Of a stretch of 27,391 nucleotides of DNA, positions 1 to 7,671 are shown piece by piece. The stretch comes from CAZOKH01 sp964580315 (lineage in GTDB: Bacteria > Chloroflexota > Anaerolineae > Anaerolineales > Anaerolineaceae). Each line of letters begins with the position of its first letter. Position 1 is the stretch's first letter. Both the position numbers and the translations under genes were made by a program. The stretch is from the NCBI GenBank assembly GCA_964580315.1, contig CAZOKH010000049.1, forward strand, positions 1 to 27,391, in the 5' to 3' direction. The notes beneath the pieces are model-generated. The model saw only the letters and a program-made list of their open reading frames with translations. It was not told where the DNA came from and ran no database searches.

Positions 1-829
1 TCCAGAAAGCGACCATCTGTTCGCTGGTCAGCATTTTGCCTTCTTTACGCAGGTTGTATTTCTTGGTTTCTTCGTCATAAAGCTCGGAAGCGGCGGGGTC
101 GAGGGCAATGGAAACCTGTTCGCCAGCTTTGAAGCCGGCTTTTTCAATGGCTTCCAGAATGACTTCGACGGCCTCGGAGTTGGACTTGAGCGAGGGGGCA
201 TAGCCGCCTTCGTCGCCAACCAGGGTGATATAGCCGTGAGATTTCAGAACGCTTTTGAGGGCATGGTAAATTTCAGCACCCCAACGCAAACCCTCTGCAA
301 AAGAGGGGGCACCCAGAGGCATGACCATGAATTCTTGGGCGTCGGTGGACTGCCAGGCGGTGTGAGCGCCGCCGTTGAGGATGTTCATCATGGGAACGGG
401 CAGCACATGGGCGTGCACGCCGCCGATATAGCGGTAGAGCGGCATGCCCAGTGAATTGGCGGCTGCTTTGGCAACAGCCAGGCTGGTGCCTAAAATGGCG
501 TTGGCGCCGAACTTGGATTTGTTCTCGGTGCCGTCCAACTCGATCAATGAGAGGTCGATGGCGCGTTGTTCGAGGGCGTCCCAACCGTACAAATGCTCGT
601 CGATTTCACTGTTGACGCTTTCGACAGCTTTCAAAACGCCTTTACCCAGGTAGCGGCTTTTGTCGCCGTCGCGCAGTTCAAGGGCTTCGTGAATGCCGGT
701 GGATGCACCGGAGGGAACGGCGGCGCGTCCCCAACTGCCATCGGCCAGGGTAACTTCGACTTCCACAGTGGGATTGCCGCGAGAGTCAAGAATTTCTTGA
801 GCGGTTACTGATTCAATTGTTGTGTCCAT
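1..829 (-). CDS. eno: Enolase (phosphopyruvate hydratase), C-terminus cut off by window edge
   Basis: Enolase converts 2-phosphoglycerate to phosphoenolpyruvate in glycolysis, in the cytoplasm. The first 276 codons are present, against about 430 in the family, so the last third lies beyond position 1. The start reads MDTTIESVTAQEILDSRGNP, the usual enolase N-terminus. The SGASTGIHEALELRDGD loop, LNGGAH, DAQEFM (catalytic Glu), GDEGGYAP (second catalytic Glu) and ALDPAASE (Mg-binding Asp) are all visible. The catalytic Lys lies in the missing part. The ATG is preceded by AAGGAAAG, a good ribosome binding site. The gene follows pyrG on the same strand after a gap of about 100 bp that holds a possible promoter of its own. 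The product is near certain; only the missing C-terminus is unseen. Confidence 0.97.
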   Translation of the reverse strand, partial: MDTTIESVTAQEILDSRGNPTVEVEVTLADGSWGRAAVPSGASTGIHEALELRDGDKSRYLGKGVLKAVESVNSEIDEHLYGWDALEQRAIDLSLIELDGTENKSKFGANAILGTSLAVAKAAANSLGMPLYRYIGGVHAHVLPVPMMNILNGGAHTAWQSTDAQEFMVMPLGAPSFAEGLRWGAEIYHALKSVLKSHGYITLVGDEGGYAPSLKSNSEAVEVILEAIEKAGFKAGEQVSIALDPAASELYDEETKKYNLRKEGKMLTSEQMVAFW

Positions 830-875
830 AATTCTTTCCTTATTCTCATAAACTGATGCCAACAGGCAATTATGA

Positions 876-904
876 AGTATACCGTAGTTTTCTTAAATCA
901 ATGC
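876..904 (-). promoter_or_regulatory. Possible eno promoter
   Basis: In the pyrG-eno gap the minus strand has TATACT as a -10 box (five of six consensus bases), 17 bases after a poor -35 (GCATTG). It would give a leader of about 40 bases before the enolase ATG. I see no clear terminator after pyrG, so read-through from pyrG is an alternative. Confidence 0.35.
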
Positions 905-926
905 CCGCTGATCAGGTCAATTTTTT

Positions 927-2576
927 CTAATGGTTATTATTCTCACCCAGGTTGTGCTTGCGGTAGGGAACACTGGCGCGTTCACAGGCGGCTTTGAGGA
1001 AAGCTGTGAAGAGCGGATGCGGCCGGTTGGGGCGAGAAAGGAATTCGGGGTGGAACTGGGTGCCGAGCATGAAGGGATGGTCAGCGATTTCAGCAATTTC
1101 AACCAGTTTGCCGTCAGGCGAGAGACCTGAAAAGACCACGCCGTGTTCCTGGAATGATTTCCGGAAATCGTTGTTAAATTCAAAGCGGTGGCGGTGGCGT
1201 TCTTCCACCAGGTCAACACTGTAGGCTTTTTGGGCAATGCTGCCCGGCTGCAATTGGCACGGGTATAACCCCAGGCGCATGGTTCCACCCATATCGGTGA
1301 TTTCGCGCTGGTCGGGCATCAGGTCAATCACCGGATAAGGAGCGCCGGGGTCAAATTCGGTCGAATTGGCGTTGGCTTTGCCCAACACATTGCGGGCGAA
1401 TTCAATAACCAGCATTTGCATTCCCAGGCAAAGCCCAAAATAAGGAATTTTTTCTTCACGGGCATAACGGGCGGCTTCGATTTTTCCTTCAATGCCGCGC
1501 CCGCCAAACCCGCCGGGGACAATCACACCGTGAATATCTTTCAATACTTCAGACGGGGGCGCTTTTTCAAGTTCGCCCGACTGTACCCAGGTGATGTTTA
1601 TTTCAACGCCCAGGTGCAGCGCAGCGTGTTTCAATGCTTCCCGCACGCTCATGTATGCGTCGTGCAATTCAACGTACTTGCCAACCAGCGAGATGACGAT
1701 TTCGGGTTTGGGACGATGCACTTCTTCAACCAGTTTTTCCCAGGTTTTCCAATTGGGAATCTGGCGGGTTTCAAGATTCAAGCGTTCCATGATGAAATCG
1801 GCGACTTTTGCCTGCTCCAAAACCAGGGGGATTTCGTATAGATTGGGGGTCGTGACCATGGGAATTACGGCGCGTTTTTCAACGTCGCAAAACTGGGCGA
1901 TTTTTTCGCACAGGTCATTTTCCACCGGGTAATCCGATCGGGCGACAATCATGTCGGGTGAAATGCCGATGGAGCGCAGCTCATGCACAGAGTGCTGGGT
2001 GGGCTTGGTTTTCAACTCGGCTGTGGCGCCAATCCAGGGCAGCCAGGTAACATGAATGTAAAGCGTGTTCTCTCTGCCCAGGTCGCTGCGCAACTGGCGA
2101 ATGGCTTCCACGAAGGGCAAGCCTTCAATGTCACCCACGGTGCCGCCCACTTCAACCAGCACAATTTCAGCCCCGGTGGTCTTGGCTACCATGCCCACGC
2201 GTTTCTTGATCTCGTTGGTGATGTGCGGGATCACCTGGATGGTGCCGCCCAGGTAGTCGCCGCGGCGTTCTTTGCTGATCACTTCGGCATACACCTGTCC
2301 GGTGGTGGTGTTGCACATCTTGTTGAGGCGAATATCGATGAATCGCTCATAATGACCCAGGTCAAGGTCGGTTTCGGCGCCGTCATCCAACACAAACACT
2401 TCGCCGTGCTGGTAAGGGCTCATTGTGCCCGGGTCAACGTTGATGTAGGGATCCAGTTTTTGAACAGCTACTTTATAACCACGTTCCTTTAAGATTCGAC
2501 CAACAGCGGCGGCAGTGACGCCTTTTCCAACAGAACTGACCACACCACCGGTGAGAAAAATGTATTTGGTTGCCAT
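927..2576 (-). CDS. pyrG: CTP synthase (glutamine-hydrolysing)
   Basis: CTP synthase makes CTP from UTP, ATP and glutamine, the last step of de novo pyrimidine synthesis, as a cytoplasmic tetramer. The protein has 549 residues, normal for the family. Residues 1-270 form the synthetase domain, with the P-loop SSVGKGV at 14-20, the VEVGGTVGDIEGLPF signature at 141-155 and LKTKPTQHSV at 188-197. Residues 290-535 form the class I glutamine amidotransferase domain, with the nucleophile Cys383 in GLCLGMQ and the His509/Glu511 pair in QFHPEF. All catalytic residues are intact. The ATG follows AGGAAGGAG, a very strong ribosome binding site. Upstream lies a rho-independent hairpin that ends a separate small-RNA unit, or could attenuate pyrG. 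Confidence 0.98.
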   Translation of the reverse strand: MATKYIFLTGGVVSSVGKGVTAAAVGRILKERGYKVAVQKLDPYINVDPGTMSPYQHGEVFVLDDGAETDLDLGHYERFIDIRLNKMCNTTTGQVYAEVISKERRGDYLGGTIQVIPHITNEIKKRVGMVAKTTGAEIVLVEVGGTVGDIEGLPFVEAIRQLRSDLGRENTLYIHVTWLPWIGATAELKTKPTQHSVHELRSIGISPDMIVARSDYPVENDLCEKIAQFCDVEKRAVIPMVTTPNLYEIPLVLEQAKVADFIMERLNLETRQIPNWKTWEKLVEEVHRPKPEIVISLVGKYVELHDAYMSVREALKHAALHLGVEINITWVQSGELEKAPPSEVLKDIHGVIVPGGFGGRGIEGKIEAARYAREEKIPYFGLCLGMQMLVIEFARNVLGKANANSTEFDPGAPYPVIDLMPDQREITDMGGTMRLGLYPCQLQPGSIAQKAYSVDLVEERHRHRFEFNNDFRKSFQEHGVVFSGLSPDGKLVEIAEIADHPFMLGTQFHPEFLSRPNRPHPLFTAFLKAACERASVPYRKHNLGENNNH

Positions 2577-2626
2577 AAGTATGCTCCTTCCTGTGCAGCT
2601 AAAGATGAATAATTACAAACTGGTTG

Positions 2627-2671
2627 TTAAATAAAGAAGCGGGGAGGGCAGTTTTACTGGCTCCTCCCCGC
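2627..2671 (-). terminator. Rho-independent terminator upstream of pyrG
   Basis: On the minus strand a 9-bp perfect GC-rich stem (GCGGGGAGG with CCTCCCCGC, plus-strand 2639-2647 and 2663-2671) encloses a 15-base loop that has a further 4-bp inner stem. It is followed by the T-rich run TTCTTTATTT. It ends about 60 bases before the pyrG start, so it either ends the candidate small RNA or acts as a pyrG attenuator. Confidence 0.7.
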
Positions 2672-2802
2672 ATGGCGGCGAACCTGGTTTGAACAATGAC
2701 ACCCCAATCCAAAAGCAATGAACACCTCGAAAAATTCAATAGAAAAGCCTGGCTGCTGCGCCCGAACAATCTCAAGAGCTACAATGCCAAGCCTGATTAC
2801 TG
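2637..2802 (-). ncRNA. Candidate independent small structured RNA, possibly 6S-like
   Basis: The 350-bp gap between the S1-like gene and pyrG holds no credible ORF but has a complete small transcription unit on the minus strand. A promoter-like pair (TTGCAC-N17-TAAACT) sits right behind the terminator of the upstream gene, and a GC-rich hairpin with a T-rich tail ends the unit about 165 bases later. Blocks such as GAGATTGTTCGGGCGCAGC near the 5' side and GGTTCGCCGCCATGC near the 3' side loosely resemble the two strands next to the central bubble of 6S RNA, and the length fits. I could not fold it fully, and the SRP RNA core motif is absent. The unit is moderately supported; the 6S identity is only a guess. 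Confidence 0.4.
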
Positions 2803-2808
2803 AAATTT

Positions 2809-2837
2809 AGTTTACCATAAAGTCGGGCGAAGTGCAA
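2809..2837 (-). promoter_or_regulatory. Promoter of the candidate small RNA
   Basis: The minus strand reads TTGCAC, 17 bases, TAAACT. The -35 box begins inside the T-tract of the preceding terminator, so termination and re-initiation are packed into about 50 bases. The predicted transcript start is near 2802. Confidence 0.5.
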
Positions 2838-2861
2838 AAAAAACCTCCCGCATTGCAGGAG
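2836..2861 (-). terminator. Rho-independent terminator of the S1-like gene
   Basis: On the minus strand CTCCTGC and GCGGGAG form a 7-bp stem (one T-G pair) around the loop AAT, followed by G and eight T residues. It lies 67 bases after the stop of the S1-domain gene. Confidence 0.85.
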
Positions 2862-2927
2862 ATTTTTAGTATTTCTTAACCGGAGGAGATCCAAGATGTG
2901 GGTATGGAAATCGTGCCGGTAAATGAT

Positions 2928-3725
2928 TTAGGACGAAACTTTATTGGACAGGGTGCGCGATAACAATTCATCGCGTTCGCTGGGCTGGCTTTTGGCTTTC
3001 TTGTTGCGATCGCGCTGGTGTTTTGAACGGTCAGCCTTTTCCATGGCGGTGCGCAGGGCGATTTCCATGTAAGTAGGATCGGGTTCTTTGACGGTCTCTT
3101 CAACAGCCTCACTGTCAACGTCCTGCTCAGTTCTGCGGCCTTTTTTGCGGCGGCCTTTGCCCTTTGCATCAGCAGCCTCTTCTGCAACCACTTTAACCGG
3201 TTCGGGTTCAAGGGCTTTCATGCTGAGTTTGATTTGTTTCTTTTTGCGGGAAACCTCAAGCACCTGGGCTTCAATTTCTTCGCCTTCTTTGACCAGGTCG
3301 CCGGGTTCGCGGATGTATCCGTGCGCCATCTCGCTGATGTGCACCAGGCCTGGTCGTTCGGCGCCGATATCCACAAATGCGCCAAATTTTTCAAGTCTAA
3401 CCACTTTGCCTTTTACGGTCATGCCTTTTTTGATCTCACGCCATTCCAGGTCAAGCGGTTTGATCATGGTCAGTTCAACATGGTCGTCTTTCACTCGTCG
3501 TACCCACACCTCAACCTCTTTGCCGGGCTCGAGAACTTCTTCAACGCGTTTTACGGGCTCATTATTGACTAAAGGAAGTTGAGAGATGTGGAGGACGGCG
3601 GGTTTATCACTGCCAATGTCGATGACGGCGCCTGCCAGGCTGACTTTGATGACTTTTCCTATGAAAGCCGTCTTTTGTTTAACCTCAACGGTTTGTTGAG
3701 TTTCGCTCACAGCGTTTGATTCCAT
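2928..3725 (-). CDS. S1 RNA-binding domain protein (short ribosomal protein S1-like)
   Basis: A protein of 265 residues with two S1 (OB-fold) RNA-binding domains. The first spans about 17-85 (FIGKVIKVSLAGAVIDIG) and the second about 95-170 (GMTVKGKVVRLEKFGAFVDIG, then GLVHISEMAH). A charged tail follows, with a Lys/Arg cluster (KGKGRRKKGRR) near 190-200 and a basic C-terminus. Classical ribosomal S1 has four to six such repeats, so this is a short S1-like protein, probably acting in mRNA binding or translation; rpsA would be too specific a name. I start at the ATG at 3725, because AGGAG lies 8 bases before it, whereas a GTG at 3734 has the same motif only 1 base away. Its own terminator follows. 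It lies 60 bp after the S41 protease gene, so the two may be co-transcribed. Confidence 0.85.
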   Translation of the reverse strand: MESNAVSETQQTVEVKQKTAFIGKVIKVSLAGAVIDIGSDKPAVLHISQLPLVNNEPVKRVEEVLEPGKEVEVWVRRVKDDHVELTMIKPLDLEWREIKKGMTVKGKVVRLEKFGAFVDIGAERPGLVHISEMAHGYIREPGDLVKEGEEIEAQVLEVSRKKKQIKLSMKALEPEPVKVVAEEAADAKGKGRRKKGRRTEQDVDSEAVEETVKEPDPTYMEIALRTAMEKADRSKHQRDRNKKAKSQPSERDELLSRTLSNKVSS

Positions 3726-3785
3726 ACGCCACACTCCTCATGGTTTTTTCGCAAGTTTTGATTATAACCATTAGAAGAATAACTG

Positions 3786-5090
3786 TCAATTACCGTTGTT
3801 CAATAGTTCAATGGCTTTTTCCAGTTGGACATCCTTCTCGGCTTTAATATCTTCCTCGGTGAATTCAACTATATAATCGGGGGTCAGGCCAACATCACTA
3901 ATCTGGCTGCCGTTGGGGGTAAGCCAGCGGGCAATGGTCACGCGCATGCCGCCCTGTTGATTGGGCAGTTCAAGCCAGTTTTGCACTTTACCTTTACCAT
4001 AAGTGGTAACACCCACCAGCACCCCGCGATCCAGGTCTTGAATGGCGCCGGCGGTAATTTCTGAAGCTGATGCTGAACCCTCATTGACCAGCACCACCAG
4101 CGGGATGGTGGTTGCCAGCCCGTCGTTGTGTGTTTTCAACGGTTTCTTGATTCCATCACTGTATTGTTCATACATGATGATGGTATCCTCGGGGATGAAT
4201 TCTGAGATGACATCAATGGCGCTGTTCAACAGGCCGCCGCCATTAAACCGCAGGTCAAGAATTATTCCTTTGGGATTTTGTTTCTGCAATTCTTTCAGTT
4301 CAGCGCGCACTTCTTCAGCGGTATTGTCGCTGAAGGAGGCAATTTGCAAATAGGCAACGCCATCTTCAAGCATTTCACCTTCCACGCTGGGAACGGTGAT
4401 TTTATCGCGCCTGACCAAAATGTCCAAAATTTCCAGCTCTGATGCGGGAATTGCTGTAGGCTCAACCGTGGTTGAAACCTCGTCTGCCGGGGGAACATAG
4501 CCGCCGCGCTGAATGGTCAGATTGACGGTGGTGCCGGCAGGGCCGCGAATGCTTTGCAAGACTATATCGCCGTCAATGCCGGTCATGTCTTCGCCATCGA
4601 CAGCGATAACCAGGTCGTCTGGTTTGATGCCTGCTTCTTCAGCCGGAGAGTTGGGCATCGGGCTGACAATCCGCAAAAAGTCGCCGCTAATATCTACCCA
4701 GGCGCCAATACCTTCATATTCTCCCTGTAAGGACTCATTTAGTTGTTGATATTCAGTTGGGGGCATATAAGCGGTGTATGGATCGTCCAGCGCTTCCAAC
4801 ATGCCGCGAATGGCGCCCTGCATGAGCAGTTCGTCATCGACTGGTTGATCAACATACTGGTTATGAACCACATCCCAGGCTTTCCAGAAAGGAATAAACA
4901 GGTTTTGAATTTCTTCATCTCTGGGGGTGCGGCTGGTGAGCGTATCTGTTATTCCAGGAATTTGCGGCAAGAGATCAAGACCGGTTTGCGATTGGGGTAA
5001 TATCCAGCCAATGAATAATCCGGCGCTAAATGTGATGGAAACCACCAGTAAGGCCACTAAAACCCAGATGACGCAATTGCCTTTTTTCAT
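3786..5090 (-). CDS. S41 family C-terminal processing peptidase (CtpA/Prc type)
   Basis: A 434-residue serine protease of the tail-specific protease family, which cleaves proteins from unstructured C-termini outside the cytoplasmic membrane. Residues 6-30 are a single hydrophobic segment after a short basic start, so the protein is membrane anchored or carries an uncleaved signal. A PDZ domain spans about 115-205 (GIGAWVDI, NSPAEEAGIKPDDLVIAVDG). The peptidase domain follows, with the catalytic set Ser341 (NEGSASASE), Lys366 and Gln370 (YGKGKVQ) at the usual 25- and 4-residue spacing. A Pro/Thr-rich insert at 199-220 lies between the PDZ domain and the core. The ATG has AGGAG 8 bases upstream. 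Its substrate cannot be told from the sequence. Confidence 0.93.
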   Translation of the reverse strand: MKKGNCVIWVLVALLVVSITFSAGLFIGWILPQSQTGLDLLPQIPGITDTLTSRTPRDEEIQNLFIPFWKAWDVVHNQYVDQPVDDELLMQGAIRGMLEALDDPYTAYMPPTEYQQLNESLQGEYEGIGAWVDISGDFLRIVSPMPNSPAEEAGIKPDDLVIAVDGEDMTGIDGDIVLQSIRGPAGTTVNLTIQRGGYVPPADEVSTTVEPTAIPASELEILDILVRRDKITVPSVEGEMLEDGVAYLQIASFSDNTAEEVRAELKELQKQNPKGIILDLRFNGGGLLNSAIDVISEFIPEDTIIMYEQYSDGIKKPLKTHNDGLATTIPLVVLVNEGSASASEITAGAIQDLDRGVLVGVTTYGKGKVQNWLELPNQQGGMRVTIARWLTPNGSQISDVGLTPDYIVEFTEEDIKAEKDVQLEKAIELLNNGN

Positions 5091-5158
5091 TCAATTAACT
5101 CCTGCAATCCAAACACACAAACATTCAAGCGGCGATTTTTGAATTTTGCGGTTAAAAG

Positions 5159-5812
5159 TTATGGGGCGCAAAGGTTCAGCGTGTCAAGCACTTCAGCCAA
5201 CCCGTCGATGTCCTCAATCTGTGCATGCAAATCATCAGGAAGTTCCTCTTGACCGACCCAGATGGTGTACATTCCCATCTCGCTGGCTGTCACCAGGTTT
5301 GATACCCGGTCATCAATCATGATGCAGCGGCATGGGTCAACTTCTCCTGATTTTTTCAATGCCAACGGGTAGGCTTCGGGCATGGGTTTGCAGTAGGGAT
5401 CAATATCGTTGATATCAATAATGCTGCTGAAAACGTCTGAAAGATTTAGCACATTTAGAACCCGGCGGGTGTGGTGAACATCAGCATTGGTAAAAATTAC
5501 CCTGCGCAGCGGTATTTTCAACAACATTTCGCGGGTTGAGGGATTGGGGCTGATGAAATCTCGCAACGGCAGGTCGTGAACAAAATTCAAGTATTCCTGT
5601 TGATCGACTCCGTAAATGGCAGCCAGGCCGCGCATGGTGGTGCCATACTTTTCAAAGAGCTCGTGGCGCATTGCGGGAATTTCTTCGCGGGGGATTTTTA
5701 GCCGGAGATGAATAAAGTCATCGATGCGATTGCCGATGGCATCCCAAAGCCCGCTTCCGCGCGGGTAAAGCGTGTCGTCCAGATCAAAGAGTATGGTAGT
5801 GTAGTCTGTCAT
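5159..5812 (-). CDS. HAD-superfamily phosphatase, pyrimidine 5'-nucleotidase type
   Basis: A 217-residue soluble HAD hydrolase. Motif I is FDLDDTLYP (nucleophile Asp10, acid Asp12), motif II is IFTNA (Thr108), the conserved Lys is Lys142 in YCKPMPEAY, and motif III is MIDDR (Asp167, Asp168). The DLDDTLYP start and the small helical cap at about 18-90 match the pyrimidine 5'-nucleotidase (SDT1/PHM8-like) group, which dephosphorylates UMP/CMP-type nucleotides. The substrate is inferred from family only. The ATG at 5812 has no clear Shine-Dalgarno sequence. The gene lies 48 bp downstream of the receiver/TrxR-like gene and 68 bp upstream of the S41 protease gene, all on the same strand, so an operon is plausible. 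Confidence 0.85.
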   Translation of the reverse strand: MTDYTTILFDLDDTLYPRGSGLWDAIGNRIDDFIHLRLKIPREEIPAMRHELFEKYGTTMRGLAAIYGVDQQEYLNFVHDLPLRDFISPNPSTREMLLKIPLRRVIFTNADVHHTRRVLNVLNLSDVFSSIIDINDIDPYCKPMPEAYPLALKKSGEVDPCRCIMIDDRVSNLVTASEMGMYTIWVGQEELPDDLHAQIEDIDGLAEVLDTLNLCAP

Positions 5813-5860
5813 GCGGACAAGTATAACTTATTCTCCGAAGTCAAATTGCCTTTTTGGGGA

Positions 5861-7522
5861 TCAGTGTAATTTGCTCAGGTATTGGTGAATGAATTGAACG
5901 GCAATGGAACCTTCGCCAACGGCTGAGGCAACCCGTTTTACCGATCCGGAACGGACGTCACCCACGGCAAACACGCCAGGTATGCTGCTTTCCATCATAT
6001 AGGGCTGGCGGTCCGCTGTCCAACTGGCAGGCATTTGATTATCGCGGGGAACGGCAGAGCCGGTCAGGATGAACCCTTCTTCGTCAAGCAGCAAGATTCC
6101 GTTTAACCAGGCGGTGGCTGGATGCGCCCCAATGAAGATAAACAAGGCGGCTGCCTCGCAGGTTTCTTCAGTTTGATTTTGATTGTCTTGAATCGTGATG
6201 GTTTCGAGGTGGTCGCTGCCAGAAACATTGATCACTTCGCTTTTCAGCCTGACGTTGATTTTGGGATGGTTATCAATACGGTCAACCAGGTATTGCGACA
6301 TTTTGGCTTCCAATGATTCGCCGCGAACCACCAGGGTTACCTGCGAAGAATGGTTCGCCAGGAACAACGCTGCCTGACCGGCAGAATTGCCTGCTCCAAC
6401 CACGAACACCGGCAGGTCTCGGCAGGTGTGGGTTTCAGTATAAGTGGCGCCGTAATAGACGCCTGCACCCAACATTTCACGCGCCCTTTGAATGGCCGGC
6501 TCACGATAGGACAGTCCCATGGAAAGCACCACAGCGTGACAGACAATTTCGCTGCCGTCGCTCAATGTGATGATGCGATAGGGACCGTTTACTTTCAGAT
6601 TGACTGCTTCCTGGGGGGTGAGAATTTCAACACCAAAGCGGCGCGCCTGCACCACCGCGCGGCGCGCAAGGTCAGCCCCACTTAAACCGGAAGGAAAGCC
6701 CAGGTAGTTTTCAATGCGCGAACTGGTTCCTGCCTGGCCTCCCGGCGCCTGACGCTCGATCATCACTGTGCGCAGCCCTTCAGAAGAGGCGTAAACAGCG
6801 GCCGATAGCCCTCCGGGCCCGCCGCCGATGATGGCTAAATCATAGAAGGGCTTTTGGGCGCGGGTCGAAAGCCCCACCTTGCGTGCAAGTTCCAGTTTGG
6901 TGGGATTGATGAGTACCTTGCCGTTGGGTAACAAGACGCAGGGTACATTCTGCCGTTCCAGGTCATACTGCTGCATGATGGACTGTGCGGAAGTGTTTTC
7001 TTCAATGTCGAGGTATTCATAAGGCACCAGGTTGCGGGCCAGAAAATCTTTCATCTCATGCGTTTCTGGTGACCAGCGCAACCCGAGTATTTTCAATTCG
7101 CATTGCTGCGGATTGCAGGTTGCCTGCCAGTCGTCCAGCAAATCATCGATAACGGGAATGAGTTTTTCTTCCAGTGGATGCCAGGGTTTTTGAAAAAAAT
7201 AATGGATGAGGAAATCGTCATCAGGGGTGATGCTGTTTGAATTTGGAATCGATGAGGTTGAAAGGACGCACCGGCTGGTTGGAAATTGCGACCGGATGGT
7301 TTCAAAAAATACTTGCTGCTCCACTCCCAGCAATTCTTGATCAACAATGATCAACGCCAGCGGGACGGATTGCTGATGGATTTGCTCTAGGATTTTGCGT
7401 GTGGAGGCAAGCTGGTTGGCGCAACGCACCTGAAAACGATCTCCGTAGGTTTTTGAAAGCACACCTGTACAGATTTCGAGGTTAGTCGGGTCGCTATCAG
7501 CAATCAAGATCAAGGGTAGCAT
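5861..7522 (-). CDS. Fused response-regulator receiver / glutaredoxin-like / thioredoxin-reductase-like flavoprotein
   Basis: A 553-residue three-part protein. Residues 1-125 are receiver-like, with acidic Asp9 and Asp11, phospho-acceptor Asp61 (LIIVD) and Lys112 (QKPW). Residues 140-215 resemble a glutaredoxin/thioredoxin fold, but the redox site reads SPET (151-154) instead of CxxC. Residues 225-553 are a thioredoxin-reductase-like FAD/NAD(P)H module, with GGGPGG at 233-238, the dinucleotide motif GAGNSAGQAA near 376-385 and the C-terminal FAVGDVRSG. The region that carries the CxxC pair in true thioredoxin reductases keeps a single Cys (367). It is therefore probably not a classical thioredoxin reductase, and its electron acceptor is unknown. 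An upstream ATG at 7612 exists, but the ATG at 7522 begins exactly at the receiver domain and is preferred. Confidence 0.85.
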   Translation of the reverse strand: MLPLILIADSDPTNLEICTGVLSKTYGDRFQVRCANQLASTRKILEQIHQQSVPLALIIVDQELLGVEQQVFFETIRSQFPTSRCVLSTSSIPNSNSITPDDDFLIHYFFQKPWHPLEEKLIPVIDDLLDDWQATCNPQQCELKILGLRWSPETHEMKDFLARNLVPYEYLDIEENTSAQSIMQQYDLERQNVPCVLLPNGKVLINPTKLELARKVGLSTRAQKPFYDLAIIGGGPGGLSAAVYASSEGLRTVMIERQAPGGQAGTSSRIENYLGFPSGLSGADLARRAVVQARRFGVEILTPQEAVNLKVNGPYRIITLSDGSEIVCHAVVLSMGLSYREPAIQRAREMLGAGVYYGATYTETHTCRDLPVFVVGAGNSAGQAALFLANHSSQVTLVVRGESLEAKMSQYLVDRIDNHPKINVRLKSEVINVSGSDHLETITIQDNQNQTEETCEAAALFIFIGAHPATAWLNGILLLDEEGFILTGSAVPRDNQMPASWTADRQPYMMESSIPGVFAVGDVRSGSVKRVASAVGEGSIAVQFIHQYLSKLH

Positions 7523-7609
7523 GAAAAAGTCTTTCTGTTGAACTCCAATAATCATCCTAATTCTAACCCTGATTGTCTTTATTAAAGCGAATCCTAATCT
7601 TGCATTAAT

Positions 7610-7644
7610 CACAACAGCCTGCTCAATTCAGGCAGGCTGTTGTG
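7610..7644. repeat. 13-bp inverted repeat (strong hairpin) between two co-directional genes
   Basis: A perfect 13-bp stem (CACAACAGCCTGC with its complement) around a 9-base loop sits between the stop of the Cys-rich lipoprotein gene and the receiver/TrxR gene, both on the minus strand. The T-rich run is on the plus strand (TTTGATTT), the wrong side for these genes, so as a minus-strand terminator it lacks a U-tract. It may still protect or define the 3' end of the lipoprotein mRNA. Confidence 0.6.
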
Positions 7645-7671
7645 TTTGATTTACTATTTTCGTGTTCCCGA

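Noticed and set aside
1983..2492. Plus-strand open frame of 169 codons
   Set aside because: Antisense to the conserved N-terminal domain of CTP synthase; composition is that of a shadow frame and there is no start signal.
2627..2671. Bacillus-type pyrG attenuation by reiterative G addition
   Set aside because: The 5' arm of the hairpin is G-rich, the opposite of the C/U-rich arm needed for pairing with added G residues, and no GGGC start is seen.
2637..2802. SRP (4.5S) RNA for the candidate small RNA
   Set aside because: A CAGCAGCCAGG stretch recalls the SRP core, but the preceding CCGGAAGG motif and the apical loop are missing.
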